DNA of 64,000 nt from Agelas oroides (lineage: Eukaryota; Porifera; Demospongiae; Agelasida; Agelasidae). This document shows, piece by piece, positions 13,901 to 26,458 of the stretch. The notes below the pieces were generated by a model. It saw only the letters and a program-made list of their open reading frames with translations, was not told the origin of the DNA and made no database searches. The DNA lies in the NCBI GenBank assembly GCA_949130485.1, contig OX422203.1, forward strand, positions 6,624,429 to 6,688,428. The letters are read 5' to 3'. Numbering within the stretch: position 1 is the stretch's first letter; each line of letters begins with the position of its first letter. A program made the position numbers and the translations under genes.

Positions 13901-14631
13901 ATCACCGTCCACTGTGTCGCAGTATTGTGCCATCAATGGAAATTCGCGTGCATTCGCGACTCTTCCTAGCTCGGTACAAAGGTTGCACTAATACAAGATG
14001 CATATTACCAAGAAGCTAGGAACATGAAGAGTTTAAAAATGTAAACCTTTTCTCGGTGCAAAAGGCGCACAAAGTTGTACGGGCCTGCAAATATCACCGT
14101 CCCCTATGGCGCAGTATAGTGCCGTCAATGGAAATTGTCGTATATTCGCGACTCCTCCTAGCTCGGTACAAAGATTGTACTAGCGCAAGGTGCATATTAC
14201 CAAGAAGCTATGGGCTTGAAGAGTTTAAAAATGTAAACCCTTTCTCGGTGCAAAAGGCGCACAAAGCTGTACGGTCCTGCCAATATCACCGTCCACTGTG
14301 GCGCAGTATAGTGCCTTCAATGGAAATTCGCGTACATTCGCGACTCCTCCTATCTTGGTACAAAGGTTGCACTAATGCAAGATGCATATTACCAAGAAGC
14401 TAGGGGCATGAAGAGTTTAAAAATGTAAACCCTTTCTCGGTGCAAAAGGCGCACAAAGTTGTACGGGCCTGCAAATATCACCGTCCACTGTGTCGCAGTA
14501 TTGTGCCATCAATGGAAATTCGCGTGCATTCGCGACTCCTCCTAGCTCGGTACAAAGGTTGCACTAATACAAGATGCATATTACCAAGAAGCTAGGAGCA
14601 TGAAGAGTTTAAAAATGTAAACCCTACCTCG
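10984..14631 (+). repeat. 19-monomer higher-order repeat, copy 2 (3648 bp)
   Basis: Landmarks at 10984, 11753, 12521, 13480 and 14056 match copy 1 in order and type. The shared +1 T is at 11588, exactly 3456 bp after its counterpart, and the shared -1 variant ATTGCCAGAAGC is at 13429, exactly 3648 bp after its counterpart. The change in offset places one extra monomer between 12521 and 13480. There the monomer with CACCCTCCCCTATGG occurs twice in succession, so a single-monomer duplication explains the length difference. Confidence 0.9.
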
Positions 14632-17600
14632 GTGCAAAAGGCGCACAAAGTTGTACGGGCCTGCAAATATCACCGTCCCCTATGGCGCAATATAGTGCCG
14701 TCAATGGAAATTTTCGTATATTCGCGACTCCTCCTAGCTCGGTACAAAGATTGTACTAGCGCAAGATGCATATTACCAAGAAGCGAGGGGCATGAAGAGT
14801 TTAAAAATGTAAACCCTTTCTCGGTGCAAAAGGCGCACAAAGCTGTACGGTCCTCCCAATATCACCGTCCCCTATGGCGCAGTATAGTGCCGTCAATGGA
14901 AATTGTCGTATATTCGCGACTCCTCCTAGCTCGGTACAAATTTTGTACTAGCGCAAGGTGCATATTACCAAGAAGCTATGGGCTTGAAGAGTTTAAAAAT
15001 GCAAACCCTTTCTCGGTGCAAAAGGCGCACAAAGCTGTACGGACTTGCCAATATCACCGTCCACTGTGGCGCAGTATAGTGCCGTCAATGGAAATTCGCG
15101 TACATTCGCGACTCCTCCTATCTCGGTACAAAGGTTGCACTAATGCAAGATGCATATTACCAAGAAGCTAGGGGCATGAAGAGTTTAAAAATGTAAACCC
15201 TTTCTCGGTGCAAAAGGCGCACAAAGTTGTACGGGTCCTGCAAATATCACCGTCCACTGTGTCGCAGTATTCTGCCTTCAATGGAAATTCGCGTACATTC
15301 GCGACTCCTCCTAGCTCGGTATAAAGGTTGCACTAATACAAGATGCATATTAACAAGAAGCTAGGAGCATGAAGAGTTTAAAAATGTAAACCCTTTCTCG
15401 GTGCAAAAGGCGCACAAAGTTGTACGCGCCTGCAAATATCACCGTCCCCTATGGCGCAGTATAGTGCCGTCAATGGAAATTGTCGTATATTCGCGACTCC
15501 TCCTAGCTCGGTACAAAGATTGTACTAGCGCAAGATGCATATTACCAAGAAGCGAGGGGCATGAAGAGTTTAAAAATGTAAACCCTTTCTCGGTGCAAAA
15601 GGCGCACAAAGTTGTACGGTCCTCCCAATATCACCGTCCCCTATGGCGCAGTATAGTGCCGTCAATGGAAATTGTCGTATATTCGCGACTCCTCCTAGCT
15701 CGGTACAAAGATTGTACTAGCGCAATGTGCATATTACCAAGAAGCTATGGGCTTGAAGAGTTTAAAAATGTAAACCCTTTCTCGGTGCAAAAGGCGCACA
15801 AAGCTGTACGGTCCTGCCAATATCACCGTCCACTGTGGCGCAGTATAGTGCCTTCAATGGAAATTCGCGTACATTCGCGACTCCTCCTATCTCGGTACAA
15901 AGGTTGCACTAATGCAAGATGCATATTACCAAGAAGCTAGGGGCATGAAGAGTTTAAAAATGTAAACCCTTTCTCGGTGCAAAAGGCGCACAAAGTTGTA
16001 CGGGCCTGCAAATATCACCGTCCACTGTGTCGCAGTATTGTGCCATCAATGGAAATTCGCGTGCATTCGCGACTCCTCCTAGCTCGGTACAAAGGTTGCA
16101 CTAATACAAGATGCATATTACCAAGAAGCTAGGAGCATGAAGAGTTTAAAAATGTAAACCATTTCTCGGTGCAAAAGGCGCACAAAGTGGTACGGGCCTG
16201 CAAATATCACCGTCCCCTATGGCGCAGTATAGTGCCGTCAATGGAAATTGTCGTATATTCGCGACTCCTCCTAGCTCGGTACAAAGATTGTACTAGCGCA
16301 AGGTGCATATTACCAAGAAGCTATGGGCTTGAAGAGTTTAAAAATGTAAACCCTTTCTCGGTGCAAAAGGCGCACAAAGCTGTACGGTCCTGCCAATATC
16401 ACCCTCCCCTATGGCGCAGTATAGTGCCGTCAATGGAAATTGTCGTATATTCGCGACTCCTCCTAGCTCGGTACAAAGATTGTACTAGCGCAAGGTGCAT
16501 ATTACCAAGAAGCTATGGGCTTGAAGAGTTTAAAAATGTAAACCCTTTCTCGGTGCAAAAGGCGCACAAAGCTGTACGGTCCTGCCAATATCACCGTCCA
16601 CTGTGGCGCAGTATAGTGCCTTCAATGGAAATTCGCGTACATTCGCGACTCCTCCTATCTCGGTACAAAGGTTGCACTAATGCAAGATGCATATTACCAA
16701 GAAGCTAGGGGCATGAAGAGTTTAAAAATGTAAACCCTTTCTCGGTGCAAAAGGCGCACAAAGTTGTACGGGCCTGCAAATATCACCATCCACTGTGTCG
16801 CAGTATTGTGCCATCAATGGAAATTCGCGTACATTCGCGACTCCTCCTAGCTCGGTACAAAGGTTGCACTAATACAAGATGCATATTACCAAGAAGCTAG
16901 GAGCATGAAGAGTTTAAAATTGTAAACCCTTTCTCGGTGCAAAAGGCGCACAAAGTGGTACGGGCCTGCAAATATCACCGTCCCCTATGGCGCAGTATAG
17001 TGCCGTCAATGGAAATTGTCGTATATTCGCGACTCCTCCTAGCTCGGTACAAAGGTTGCACTAATACAAGATGCATATTGCCAGAAGCTAGGAGCATGAA
17101 GAGTTTAAAAATGTAAACCCTTTCTCGGTGCAAAAGGCGCACAAAGTTGTACGGGCCTGCAAATATCACCGTCCCCTATGGAGCAGTATAGTGCCGTCAA
17201 TGGAAATTGTCGTATATTCGCGACTCCTCCTAGCTCGGTACAAAGATTGTACTAGCGCAAGGTGCATATTACCAAGAATCTATGGGCTTGAAGAGTTTAA
17301 AAATGTAAACCCTTTCTCGGTGCAAAAGGCGCACAAAGCTGTACGGTCCTGCCAATATCACCGTCCACTGTGGCGCAGTATAGTGCCTTCAATGGAAATT
17401 CGCGTACATTCGCGACTCCTCCTATCTCGGTACAAAGGTTGCACTAATGCAAGATGCATATTACCAAGAAGCTAGGGGCATGAAGAGTTTAAAAATGTAA
17501 ACCCTTTCTCGGTGCAAAAGGCGCACAAAGTTGTACGGGCCTGCAAATATCACCGTCCACTGTGTCGCAGTATTGTGCCATCAATGGAAATTCGCGTGCA

Positions 17601-18279
17601 TTCGCGACTCTTCCTAGCTCGGTACAAAGGTTGCACTAATACAAGATGCATATTACCAAGAAGCTAGGAACATGAAGAGTTTAAAAATGTAAACCTTTTC
17701 TCGGTGCAAAAGGCGCACAAAGTGGTACGGGCCTGCAAATATCACCGTCCCCTATGGCGCAGTATAGTGCCGTCAATGGAAATTGTCGTATATTCGCGAC
17801 TCCTCCTAGCTCGGTACAAAGATTGTACTAGCGCAAGGTGCATATTACCAAGAAGCTATGGGCTTGAAGAGTTTAAAAATGTAAACCCTTTCTCGGTGCA
17901 AAAGGCGCACAAAGCTGTACGGTCCTGCCAATATCACCGTCCACTGTGGCGCAGTATAGTGCCTTCAATGGAAATTCGCGTACATTCGCGACTCCTCCTA
18001 TCTCGGTACAAAGGTTGCACTAATGCAAGATGCATATTACCAAGAAGCTAGGGGCATGAAGAGTTTAAAAATGTAAACCCTTTCTCGGTGCAAAAGGCGC
18101 ACAAAGTTGTACGGGCCTGCAAATATCACCGTCCACTGTGTCGCAGTATTGTGCCATCAATGGAAATTCGCGTGCATTCGCGACTCCTCCTAGCTCGGTA
18201 CAAAGGTTGCACTAATACAAGATGCATATTACCAAGAAGCTAGGAGCATGAAGAGTTTAAAAATGTAAACCCTTCCTCG
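14632..18279 (+). repeat. 19-monomer higher-order repeat, copy 3 (3648 bp)
   Basis: Landmarks at 14632, 15401, 16169, 17128 and 17704 are each 3648 bp after the copy 2 equivalents. The +1 T is at 15236 and the -1 ATTGCCAGAAGC variant at 17077. Copies 2 and 3 agree closely, differing by scattered single bases such as ATTTTCGTATATTCG near 14710. The following sequence at 18280 does not begin a fourth copy; it resembles the monomers at 6568-7144. Confidence 0.9.
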
Positions 18280-20392
18280 GTGCAAAAGGCGCACAAAGTG
18301 GTACGGGCCTGCAAATATCACCGTCCCCTATGGCGCAGTATAGTGCCGTCAATTGGAAATTGTCGTATATTCGCGACTCCTCCTAGCTCGGTACAAAGAT
18401 TGTACTAGCGCAAGGTGCATATTACCAAGAAGCTATGGGCTTGAAGAGTTTAAAAATGTAAATTCTTTCTCGGTGCAAAAGGCGCACAAAGCTGTACGGT
18501 CCTGCCAATATCACCGTCCACTGTGGCGCAGTATAGTGCCTTCAATGGAAATTCGCGTACATTCGTGACTCCTCCTATCTCGGTACAAAGGTTGCACTAA
18601 TGCAAGATGCATATTACCAAGAAGCTAGGGGCATGAAGAGTTTAAAAATGTAAACCCTTTCTCGGTGCAAAAGGCGCACAAAGTTGTACGGGCCTGCAAA
18701 TATCACCGTCCACTGTGTCGCAGTATTGTGCCATCAATGGAAATTCGCGTGCATTCGCGACTCCTACTAGCTCGGTAAGAAGGTTGCACTAGTGCAGGAT
18801 TCATATTACCAAGAAGCTAGGGGCATGAAGAGTTTAAAAATGTAAACCCTTTCTCGGTGCAAAAGGCGCACAAATTTGTACGGGCCTGCAAATATCACCG
18901 TCCACTGTGTCGCAGTATTGTGCCATCAATGGAAATTCGCGTGCATTCGCGACTCCTCCTAGCTCGGTACAAAGGTTGCACTAATACAAGATGCATATTA
19001 CCAAGAAGCTAGGAACATGAAGAGTTTAAAAATGTAAACCTTTTCTCGGTGCAAAAGGCGCACAAAGTTGTACGGGCCTGCAAATATCACCGTCCACTGT
19101 GGCGCAGTATTGTGCCATCAATGGAAATTCGCGTGCATTCGCGACTCCTACTAGCTCGGTACAAAGGTTGCACTAGTGCAGGATGCATATTACCAAGAAG
19201 CTAGGGGCATGAAGAGTTTAAAAATGTAAACCCTTTCTCGGTGCAAAAGGCGCACAAAGTTGTACGGGCCTGCAAATATCACCGTCCCATATGGCGCAGT
19301 ATAGTGCCATCAATGGAAATTCGCGTACATTCGCGACTCCTACTAGCTCTGTACAAAGGTTGCACTAGTGGAAGATGCATATTACCAAGAAGCTAGGGGC
19401 ATGAAGAGTTTAAAAATGTAAACCCTTTCTCGGTTCAAAAGGCGCACAAAGCTGTACGGTCCTGCCAATATCACCGTCCACTGTGGCGCAGTATAATGCC
19501 TTCAATGGAAATTCGCGTACATTCGCGACTCCTCCTATCTCGGTACAAAGGTTGCACTAAAGGAAGATGCATATTACCAAGAAGCTAGGGGCATGAAGAG
19601 TTTAAAAATGTAAACCCTTTCTCGGTGCAAAAGGCGCACAAAGTTGTACGGGCCTGCAAATATCACCGTCCACTGTGGCGCAGTATTGTGCCATCAATGG
19701 AAATTCGCGTGCATTCGCGACTCCTCCTAGCTCGGTACAAAGGTTGCACTAGTGCAGGATGCATATTACCAAGAAGCTAGGGGCATGAAGAGTTTAAAAA
19801 TGTAAACCCTTTCTCGGCGCAAAAGGCGCACAAAGTTGTACGGGCCTGCAAATATCACCGTCCCATATGGCGCAGTATAGTGCCATCAATGGAAATTCGC
19901 GTACATTCGCGACTCCTACTAGCTCTGTACAAAGGTTGCACTAGTGCAAGATGCATATTAACAAAAAGCTAGGGGCATGAAGAGTTTAAAAATGTAAACC
20001 CTTTCTCGGTGCAAAAGGCGCACAATGCTGTACGGGCCTGCCAATATCACCGTCCCTAGTTGCGCAGTATAGTGCCTTCAATGGAAATTCGCGTACATTC
20101 GCGACTCCTCCAAGCTCGGTACAAAGGTTGCCCTAATGCAAGATGAATATTACCAAGAAGCTAGGGGCATGAAGAGTTTAAAAATGTAAACACTTTCTCG
20201 GTGCAAAAGGTGCACAAAGCTGTACGGTCCTGCCAATATCACCGTCCCTTGTGTCGCAGTATAGTGCCTTCAATGGAAATTCGCGTACATTCGCGACTCC
20301 TCCTAGCTCGGTACAAAGGTTGCCCTAATGCAAGATGAATATTACCAAGAAGCTAGGGGCATGAAGAGTTTAAAAATGTAAACCCTTTGTCG
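18280..20392 (+). repeat. Transitional satellite monomers with a 576-bp repeat
   Basis: Eleven monomers follow the long higher-order repeat. A three-monomer unit is duplicated: CACTAGTGCAGGATGC occurs at 19171 and 19747, and CCCATATGGCGC at 19286 and 19862, both 576 bp apart. An extra T near 18353 (CAATTGGAAATTG) shifts the translated frame. Most monomers carry GCTAGG and so have an in-frame amber codon, which is why this stretch lacks long open frames. I see nothing other than satellite. Confidence 0.82.
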
Positions 20393-21736
20393 GTGCATAA
20401 GGCGCACAAAGCTGTACAGGCCTGCCAATATCACCGTCCTTTGTTGCGAAGTATTGTGCCTTCAATGGAAATTCGCGTATATTCGCGACTCATCCTACCT
20501 CGGTACAAAGGTTGCACTACTGCAAGATGCATATTACCAAGAAGCTATTGGCATGAAGAGTTTAAAAATGTAAACACTTTCTCGGTGCAAAAGGCGCACA
20601 AAGCTGTACGGGCCTGGAAATATCACGGTCCCCTATGGCGCAGTATAGTGCCTTCAATGAAATTTCTCGTACATTCGCGACTCCTCCTAGCTCGGTACAA
20701 GGGTTGCAACAATGCAAGATGCATATTACCAAGAAACAATGGGCATGAAGAGTTTAAAAATGTAAACCCTTTCTCGGTGCAAAAGGCGCACAAAGTTGTA
20801 CGGGCCTGCCAATATCACCGTCCCATTTGGCGCAGTATAGTGCCGTCAATGGAAATTAGCGTACATTCGCGACACCTCCTACCTCGGTACAAAGGTTGCA
20901 CTAACGCAAGGTGAATATTACCAAGAAGCTATGGGCATGAAGAGTTTAAAAATGTAAACCTTTTCTCGGTGCAAAAGGCGCACAAAGTTGTACGGGCCTG
21001 CCAATATTACCGTCCACTCTTGCGCAGTATAGTGCCATCAATGGAAATTGGCGTACATTCGCGACTCCTCCTACCTCGGTACAAAGGTTGCACTAACGCA
21101 AGGTGCATATTACCAAGAAGCTATGGGCATGAAGAGTTTAAAAATGTAAACCTTTTCTCGGTGCAAAAGGCGCACAAAGTTGTACGGGCCTGCCAATATC
21201 ACCGTCCACTGTGGCGCAGTATAGTGCCATCAATGGAAATTGGCGTACATTTGCGACTCCTCCTACCACGGTACAAAGGTTGCACTAACGCAAGGTGCAT
21301 ATTACCAAGAAGCTATGGGCATGAAGAGTTTAAAAATGTAAACCTTTTCTCGGTGCAAAAGGCGCACAAAGCTGTACGGTCCTGCCAATATTACCGTCCA
21401 CTGAAGCGCAGTATAGTGCCTTCAATGGAAATTCGCGTACATTCGCGACTCCTCCTAGCTCGGTACAAAGGTTGCACTAATGCAAGATGCATATTACCAA
21501 GAAACAATGGGCATGAAGAGTTTAAAACTGTAAACACTTTCTCGGTGCAAAAGGCGCACAAAGCTGTACGGGCCTGCAAATATCACCGTCCCCTGTGGCG
21601 CAGTATAGTACCTTCAATGGAATTTCTCGTACATTCGCGATTCCTCCTAGCTCGGTACAAGGGTTGCACTAATGCAAGATGCATATTACCAAGAAGCTAG
21701 GGGAATGAAGAGTTTAAAAATGTAAACCCTTTCTCG
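20393..21736 (+). repeat. 7-monomer higher-order repeat, copy 1 (1344 bp)
   Basis: The unit is defined by rare variants: CATCCTACCTCGG at 20491, TGGAAATATCAC, AGGGTTGCAACAATGC and AAGAAACAATGGGC. The same series recurs 1344 bp (7 x 192) downstream. Several monomers have AATTTCTCGTACATTCG in place of AATTCGCGTACATTCG, which alters the first half of the CpG-rich direct repeat. Boundaries are approximate to one monomer. Confidence 0.75.
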
Positions 21737-23080
21737 GTGCAAAAGGTGCACAAAGCTGTACGGGCCTGCCAATATCACCGTCCCTTGTTGCGAAGTATTG
21801 TGCCTTCAATGGAAATTCGCGTATATTCGCGACTCATCCTACCTCGGTACAAAGGTTGCACTACTGCAAGATGCATATTACCAAGAAGCTATGGGCATGA
21901 AGAGTTTAAAAATGTAAACACTTTCTCGGTGCAAAAGGCGCACAAAGCTGTACGGGCCTGGAAATATCACCGTCCCCTATGGCGCAGTATAGTGTCTTCA
22001 ATGGAATTTCTCGTACATTCGCGACTCCTCATAGCTCGGTACAAGGGTTGCAACAATGCAAGATGCATATTACCAAGAAACAATGGGCATGAAGAGTTTA
22101 AAAATGTAAACCCTTTCTCGGTGCAAAAGGCGCACAAAGTTGTACGGGCCTGCCAATATCACCGTCCCCTTTGGCGCAGTATAGTGCCGTCAATGGAAAT
22201 TGGCGTACATTCGCGACACCTCCTACCTCGGTACAAAGGTTGCACTAACGCAAGGTGCATATTACCAAGAAGCTATGGGCATGAAGAGTTTAAAAATGTA
22301 AACCTTTTCTCGGTGCAAAAGGCGCACAAAGCTGTACGGTCCTGCCAATATCACCGTCCACTGAAGAGCAGTATAGTGCCTTCAATGGAAATTCGCGTAC
22401 ATTCGCGACTCCTCCTAGCTCGGTACAAAGGTTGCACTAATGCAAGATGCATATTACCAAGAAACAATGGGCATGAAGAGTTTAAAACTGTAAACACGTT
22501 CTCGGTGCAAAAGGCGCACAAAGCTGTACGGGCCTGCAAATATCACCGTCCCCTGTGGCGCAGTATAGTACCTTCAATGGAATTTCTCGTACATTCGCGA
22601 CTCCTCCTAGCTCGGTACAAGGGTTGCACTAATGCAAGATGCATATTACCAGGAAACAATGGGCATGAAGAGTTTAAAACTGTAAACACTTTCTCGGTGC
22701 AAAAGGCGCACAAAGCTGTACGGGCCTGCAAATATCACCGTCCCCTGTGGCGCAGTATAGTACCTTCAATGGAATTTCTCGTACATTCGCGACTCCTTCT
22801 AGCTCGGTACAAGGGTTGCATTAATGCAAGATGCATATTACCAAGAAACAATGGGCATGAAGATTTTTAAAATGTAAACCCTTTCTCGGTGCAATAGGCG
22901 CACAAAGTTGTACGGGCCTGCCAATATCACCGTCCCCTTTGGCGCAGTATAGTGCCGTCAATGGAAATTGGCGTACATTCGCGACTCCTCCTACCTCGGT
23001 ACAAAGGTTGCACTAATTCAAGATGCATATTACCAAGAAGCTAGGGGCATGAAGAGTTTAAAAATGTAAACCCTTTCTCG
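21737..23080 (+). repeat. 7-monomer higher-order repeat, copy 2 (1344 bp)
   Basis: CATCCTACCTCGG recurs at 21835, exactly 1344 bp after copy 1, followed by the same TGGAAATATCAC and AGGGTTGCAACAATGC monomers. The last third diverges. Here the AATTTCTCGTACATTCG monomer with AAGAAACAATGGGC is present in successive near-identical copies (about 22543 and 22735), a local one-monomer expansion. Confidence 0.75.
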
Positions 23081-26000
23081 GTGCAAAAGGCGCACAAAGC
23101 TGTACGGGCCTACCAATATCACCGACCCTTGTTGCGCAGTATAGTGCCTTCAATGGAAATTCGCGTACATTCGCGACTCCTCCTAGCTCGGTACAAAGGT
23201 TGCACTAATGCACGATGCATATTACCAAGAATCTATGGGCATGAACAGTTTAAAAATGTAAACCCTTTCTCGGTGCAAAAGGCGCACAAAGCTGTACGGT
23301 CCTGCCTATATCACCGTCCACTGTGGCGCAGTATAATGTCTTCAATGGAAATTCGCGTACATTCGCGACTCCTCCTATCTCGGTACAAAGGTTACACTAA
23401 TGCTAGATGCATTTTATCAAGAAGCTATGGGCATGAAGAGTTTAAAAATGTAAACCCTTTCTCGGTGCAAAAGGTGCACAAAGCTGTACGGGCCTGCAAA
23501 TATCACCGTCCACTGTGGCGAAGTAGAGTGCCGTCAATGGAAATTCGCGTATATTCGCGACTCCTCCTAGCTCGGTACAAAGGTTGCACTAATGCAAGAT
23601 GCATATTACCAAGAAACAATGGGCATGAAGAGTTTAAAACTGTAAACACTTTCTCGGTGCAAAAGGCGCACAAAGCTGTACGGGCCTGCAAATATCACCG
23701 TCCCCTGTGGCGCAGTATAGTGCCTTCAATGGAATTTCTCGTACATTCGCGACTCCCCTAGCTCGGTACAAGGGTTGCACTAATGCACGATGCATATTAC
23801 CAAGAAGCTATTGGCATGAACAGTTTAAAAATGTAAACCCTTTCTCGGAGCAAAAGGCGCACAAAGTTGTACGGGCCTGCCAATATCACCGTCCCCTTTG
23901 GCGCAGTATAGTGCCGTCAATGGAAATTGGCGTACATTCGCCACTCCTCCTACCTCGGTACAAAGGTTGCACTAACGCAAGGTGCATATTACCAAGAAGC
24001 TATGGGCATGAAGAGTTTAAAAATGTAAACCTTTTCTCGGTGCAAAAGGCGCACAAAGTTGTACGGGCCTGCCAATATCACCGTCCCCTATGGCGCAATA
24101 TAGTGCCGTCAATGGAAATTGTCGTACATTCGCGCCTCCTCCTAGCTCGGTACAAAGATTGTACTAACGCAAGGTGCATATTACCAAGAAGCTATGGGCT
24201 TGAAGAGTTTAAAAATGTAAACTCTTTTGCGATGCAAAAGGTGCACCAAGCTGTACGGTCCTGCCAATATCACCGTCCACTGTGGCGCAGTATAGTGCCT
24301 TCAATGGAAATTCGCGTACATTCGCGACTCCTCCTAGCTCGGTACAAAGGTTGCACTAATGCACGATGCATATTACCAAGAAGCTATGGGCATGAACAGT
24401 TTAAAAATGTAAACCCTTTCTCGGTGCAAAAGGCGCACAAAGCTGTACGGGCCTGCAAATATCACCGTCACGTGTGTCGCAGTATAGGGCCTTCAATGGA
24501 AATTCGCGTATATTCGCGACTCCTCCTAGCTCGGTACAAAGGTTGCACTAATGCAAGATGCATATTACCAAGAAGCTAGGGGCATGAAGAGTTTAAAAAT
24601 GTAAACCCTTTCTCGGTGCAAAAGGCGCACAAAGCTGTACGGGCCTGCCAATATCACCGTACCTTGTTGCGCAGTATAGTGCCTTCAATGGAAATCCGCG
24701 TACATACGCGGCTCCTCCTAGCTCGGTACAAAGGTTGCACTAATGCAAGATGCATATTACCAAGAAGCTATGGGCATGAAGAGTCTGAAAATGTAAACCC
24801 TTTCTCGGTGCAAAAGGCGCACAAAGCTGTACGGTCCTGCCAATATCACCGTCCACTGTGGCGCAGTATAATGTCTTCAATGGAAATTCGCGTACATTCG
24901 CGACTCCTCCTATCTCGGTACAAAGGTTACACTAATGCTAGATGCATTTTACCAAGAAGCTATGGGCATGAAGAGTTTAAAAATGTAAACCCTTTCTCGG
25001 TGCAAAAGGCGCACAAAGCTGTACGGGACTGCCAATATCACCGTCCCTTGTGTCGCAGTATAGTGCCTTCAATGGAAATTCGCGTATATTCGCGACTCCT
25101 CCTAGCTCGGTACAAAGGTTGCACTAATGCAAGATGCATATTACCAAGAAGCTAGGGGAATGAAGAGTTTAAAAATGTAAACCCTTTCTCGGTGCAAAAG
25201 GCGCACAAAGCTGTACGGGCCTGCCAATATCACCGTCCCTTGTGTCTCAGTATAGTGCCTTCAATGGTAAATCGCGTACATTCGCGACTCCTCCTAGCTC
25301 GGTACAAAGGTTGCACTACTGCAAGATGCATATTACCAAAAAGTTATGGGCATGAAGAGTTTAAAAATGTAAACACTTTCTCTGTGCAAAAGTCGCACAA
25401 AGTTGTACGGGCCTGCCAATATCACCGTCCCCTGTTGAGCAGTATAGTGACATCAATGGAAATTGGCGTACATTCGCGACTCCTCCTAGCTCGGTACAAA
25501 GGTTGCACTAACGTAAGGTGCATATTACCAAGAAGCTGTGGGCATGAAGAGTTTACAAATGTAAGCCCTTTCTCTTTGTAAAAGGCGCACAAAGCTGTAC
25601 GGTCCTGCCAATATCACCGTCCACTGTGGCGCAGTTTAGTGCCTTCAATGGAAATTCGCGTACATTCGCGACTCCTCCTAGCTCGGTACAAAGGTTGCAC
25701 TAATGCAAGATGCATATTACCAAGAAACAATGGGCATGAAGAGTTTAAAACTGTAAACTCTTTCTCGGTGCAAAAGGCGCACAAAGTTGTACGGGCCTGC
25801 TAATATCACCGTCCCCTTTGGCGCATTATAGTGCCCTCAATGGAAATTGGCGTACATTCGCGACTCCTCCTACCTCGGTATAAAGGTTGCACTAACGCAA
25901 GGTGCATATTACCAAGAAGCTATGGGCATGAAGAGTTTAAAAATGTAAACCTTTTCTCGGTGCAAAAGGCGCACAAAGTTGTACGGGCCTGCCAATATCA

Positions 26001-26458
26001 CCGTCCACTGTGGCGAAGTAGAGTGCCGTCAATGGAAATTTGCGTAAATTCGCGACTCCTCCTAGCTCGGTACAAAGGTTGCACTAATGCAAGATGCATA
26101 TTACCAAGAAGCTAGGGGAATGAAGAGTTTAAAATTGTAAACATTTTCTCGGTGCAAAAGGCGCACAAAGCTGTACGGTCCTGCCAATATCACCGTCCAC
26201 TGTGGCGCAATATAATGTCTTCAATGGAAATTCGCGTACATTCGCGACTCCTCCTATCTCGGTACAAAGGTTGCACTAATGCAAGATGCATATTACCAAG
26301 AAGCTAGGGGCATGAAGAGTTTAAAAATGTAAACCCTTTCTCGGTGCAAAAGACGCACAAAGCTGTACGGTCCTGCCAATATCACCGTCCACTGTGGCGC
26401 AGTATAATGTATTCAATGGAAATTCGCGTACATTCGCGACTCCTCCTATCTCGGTACA

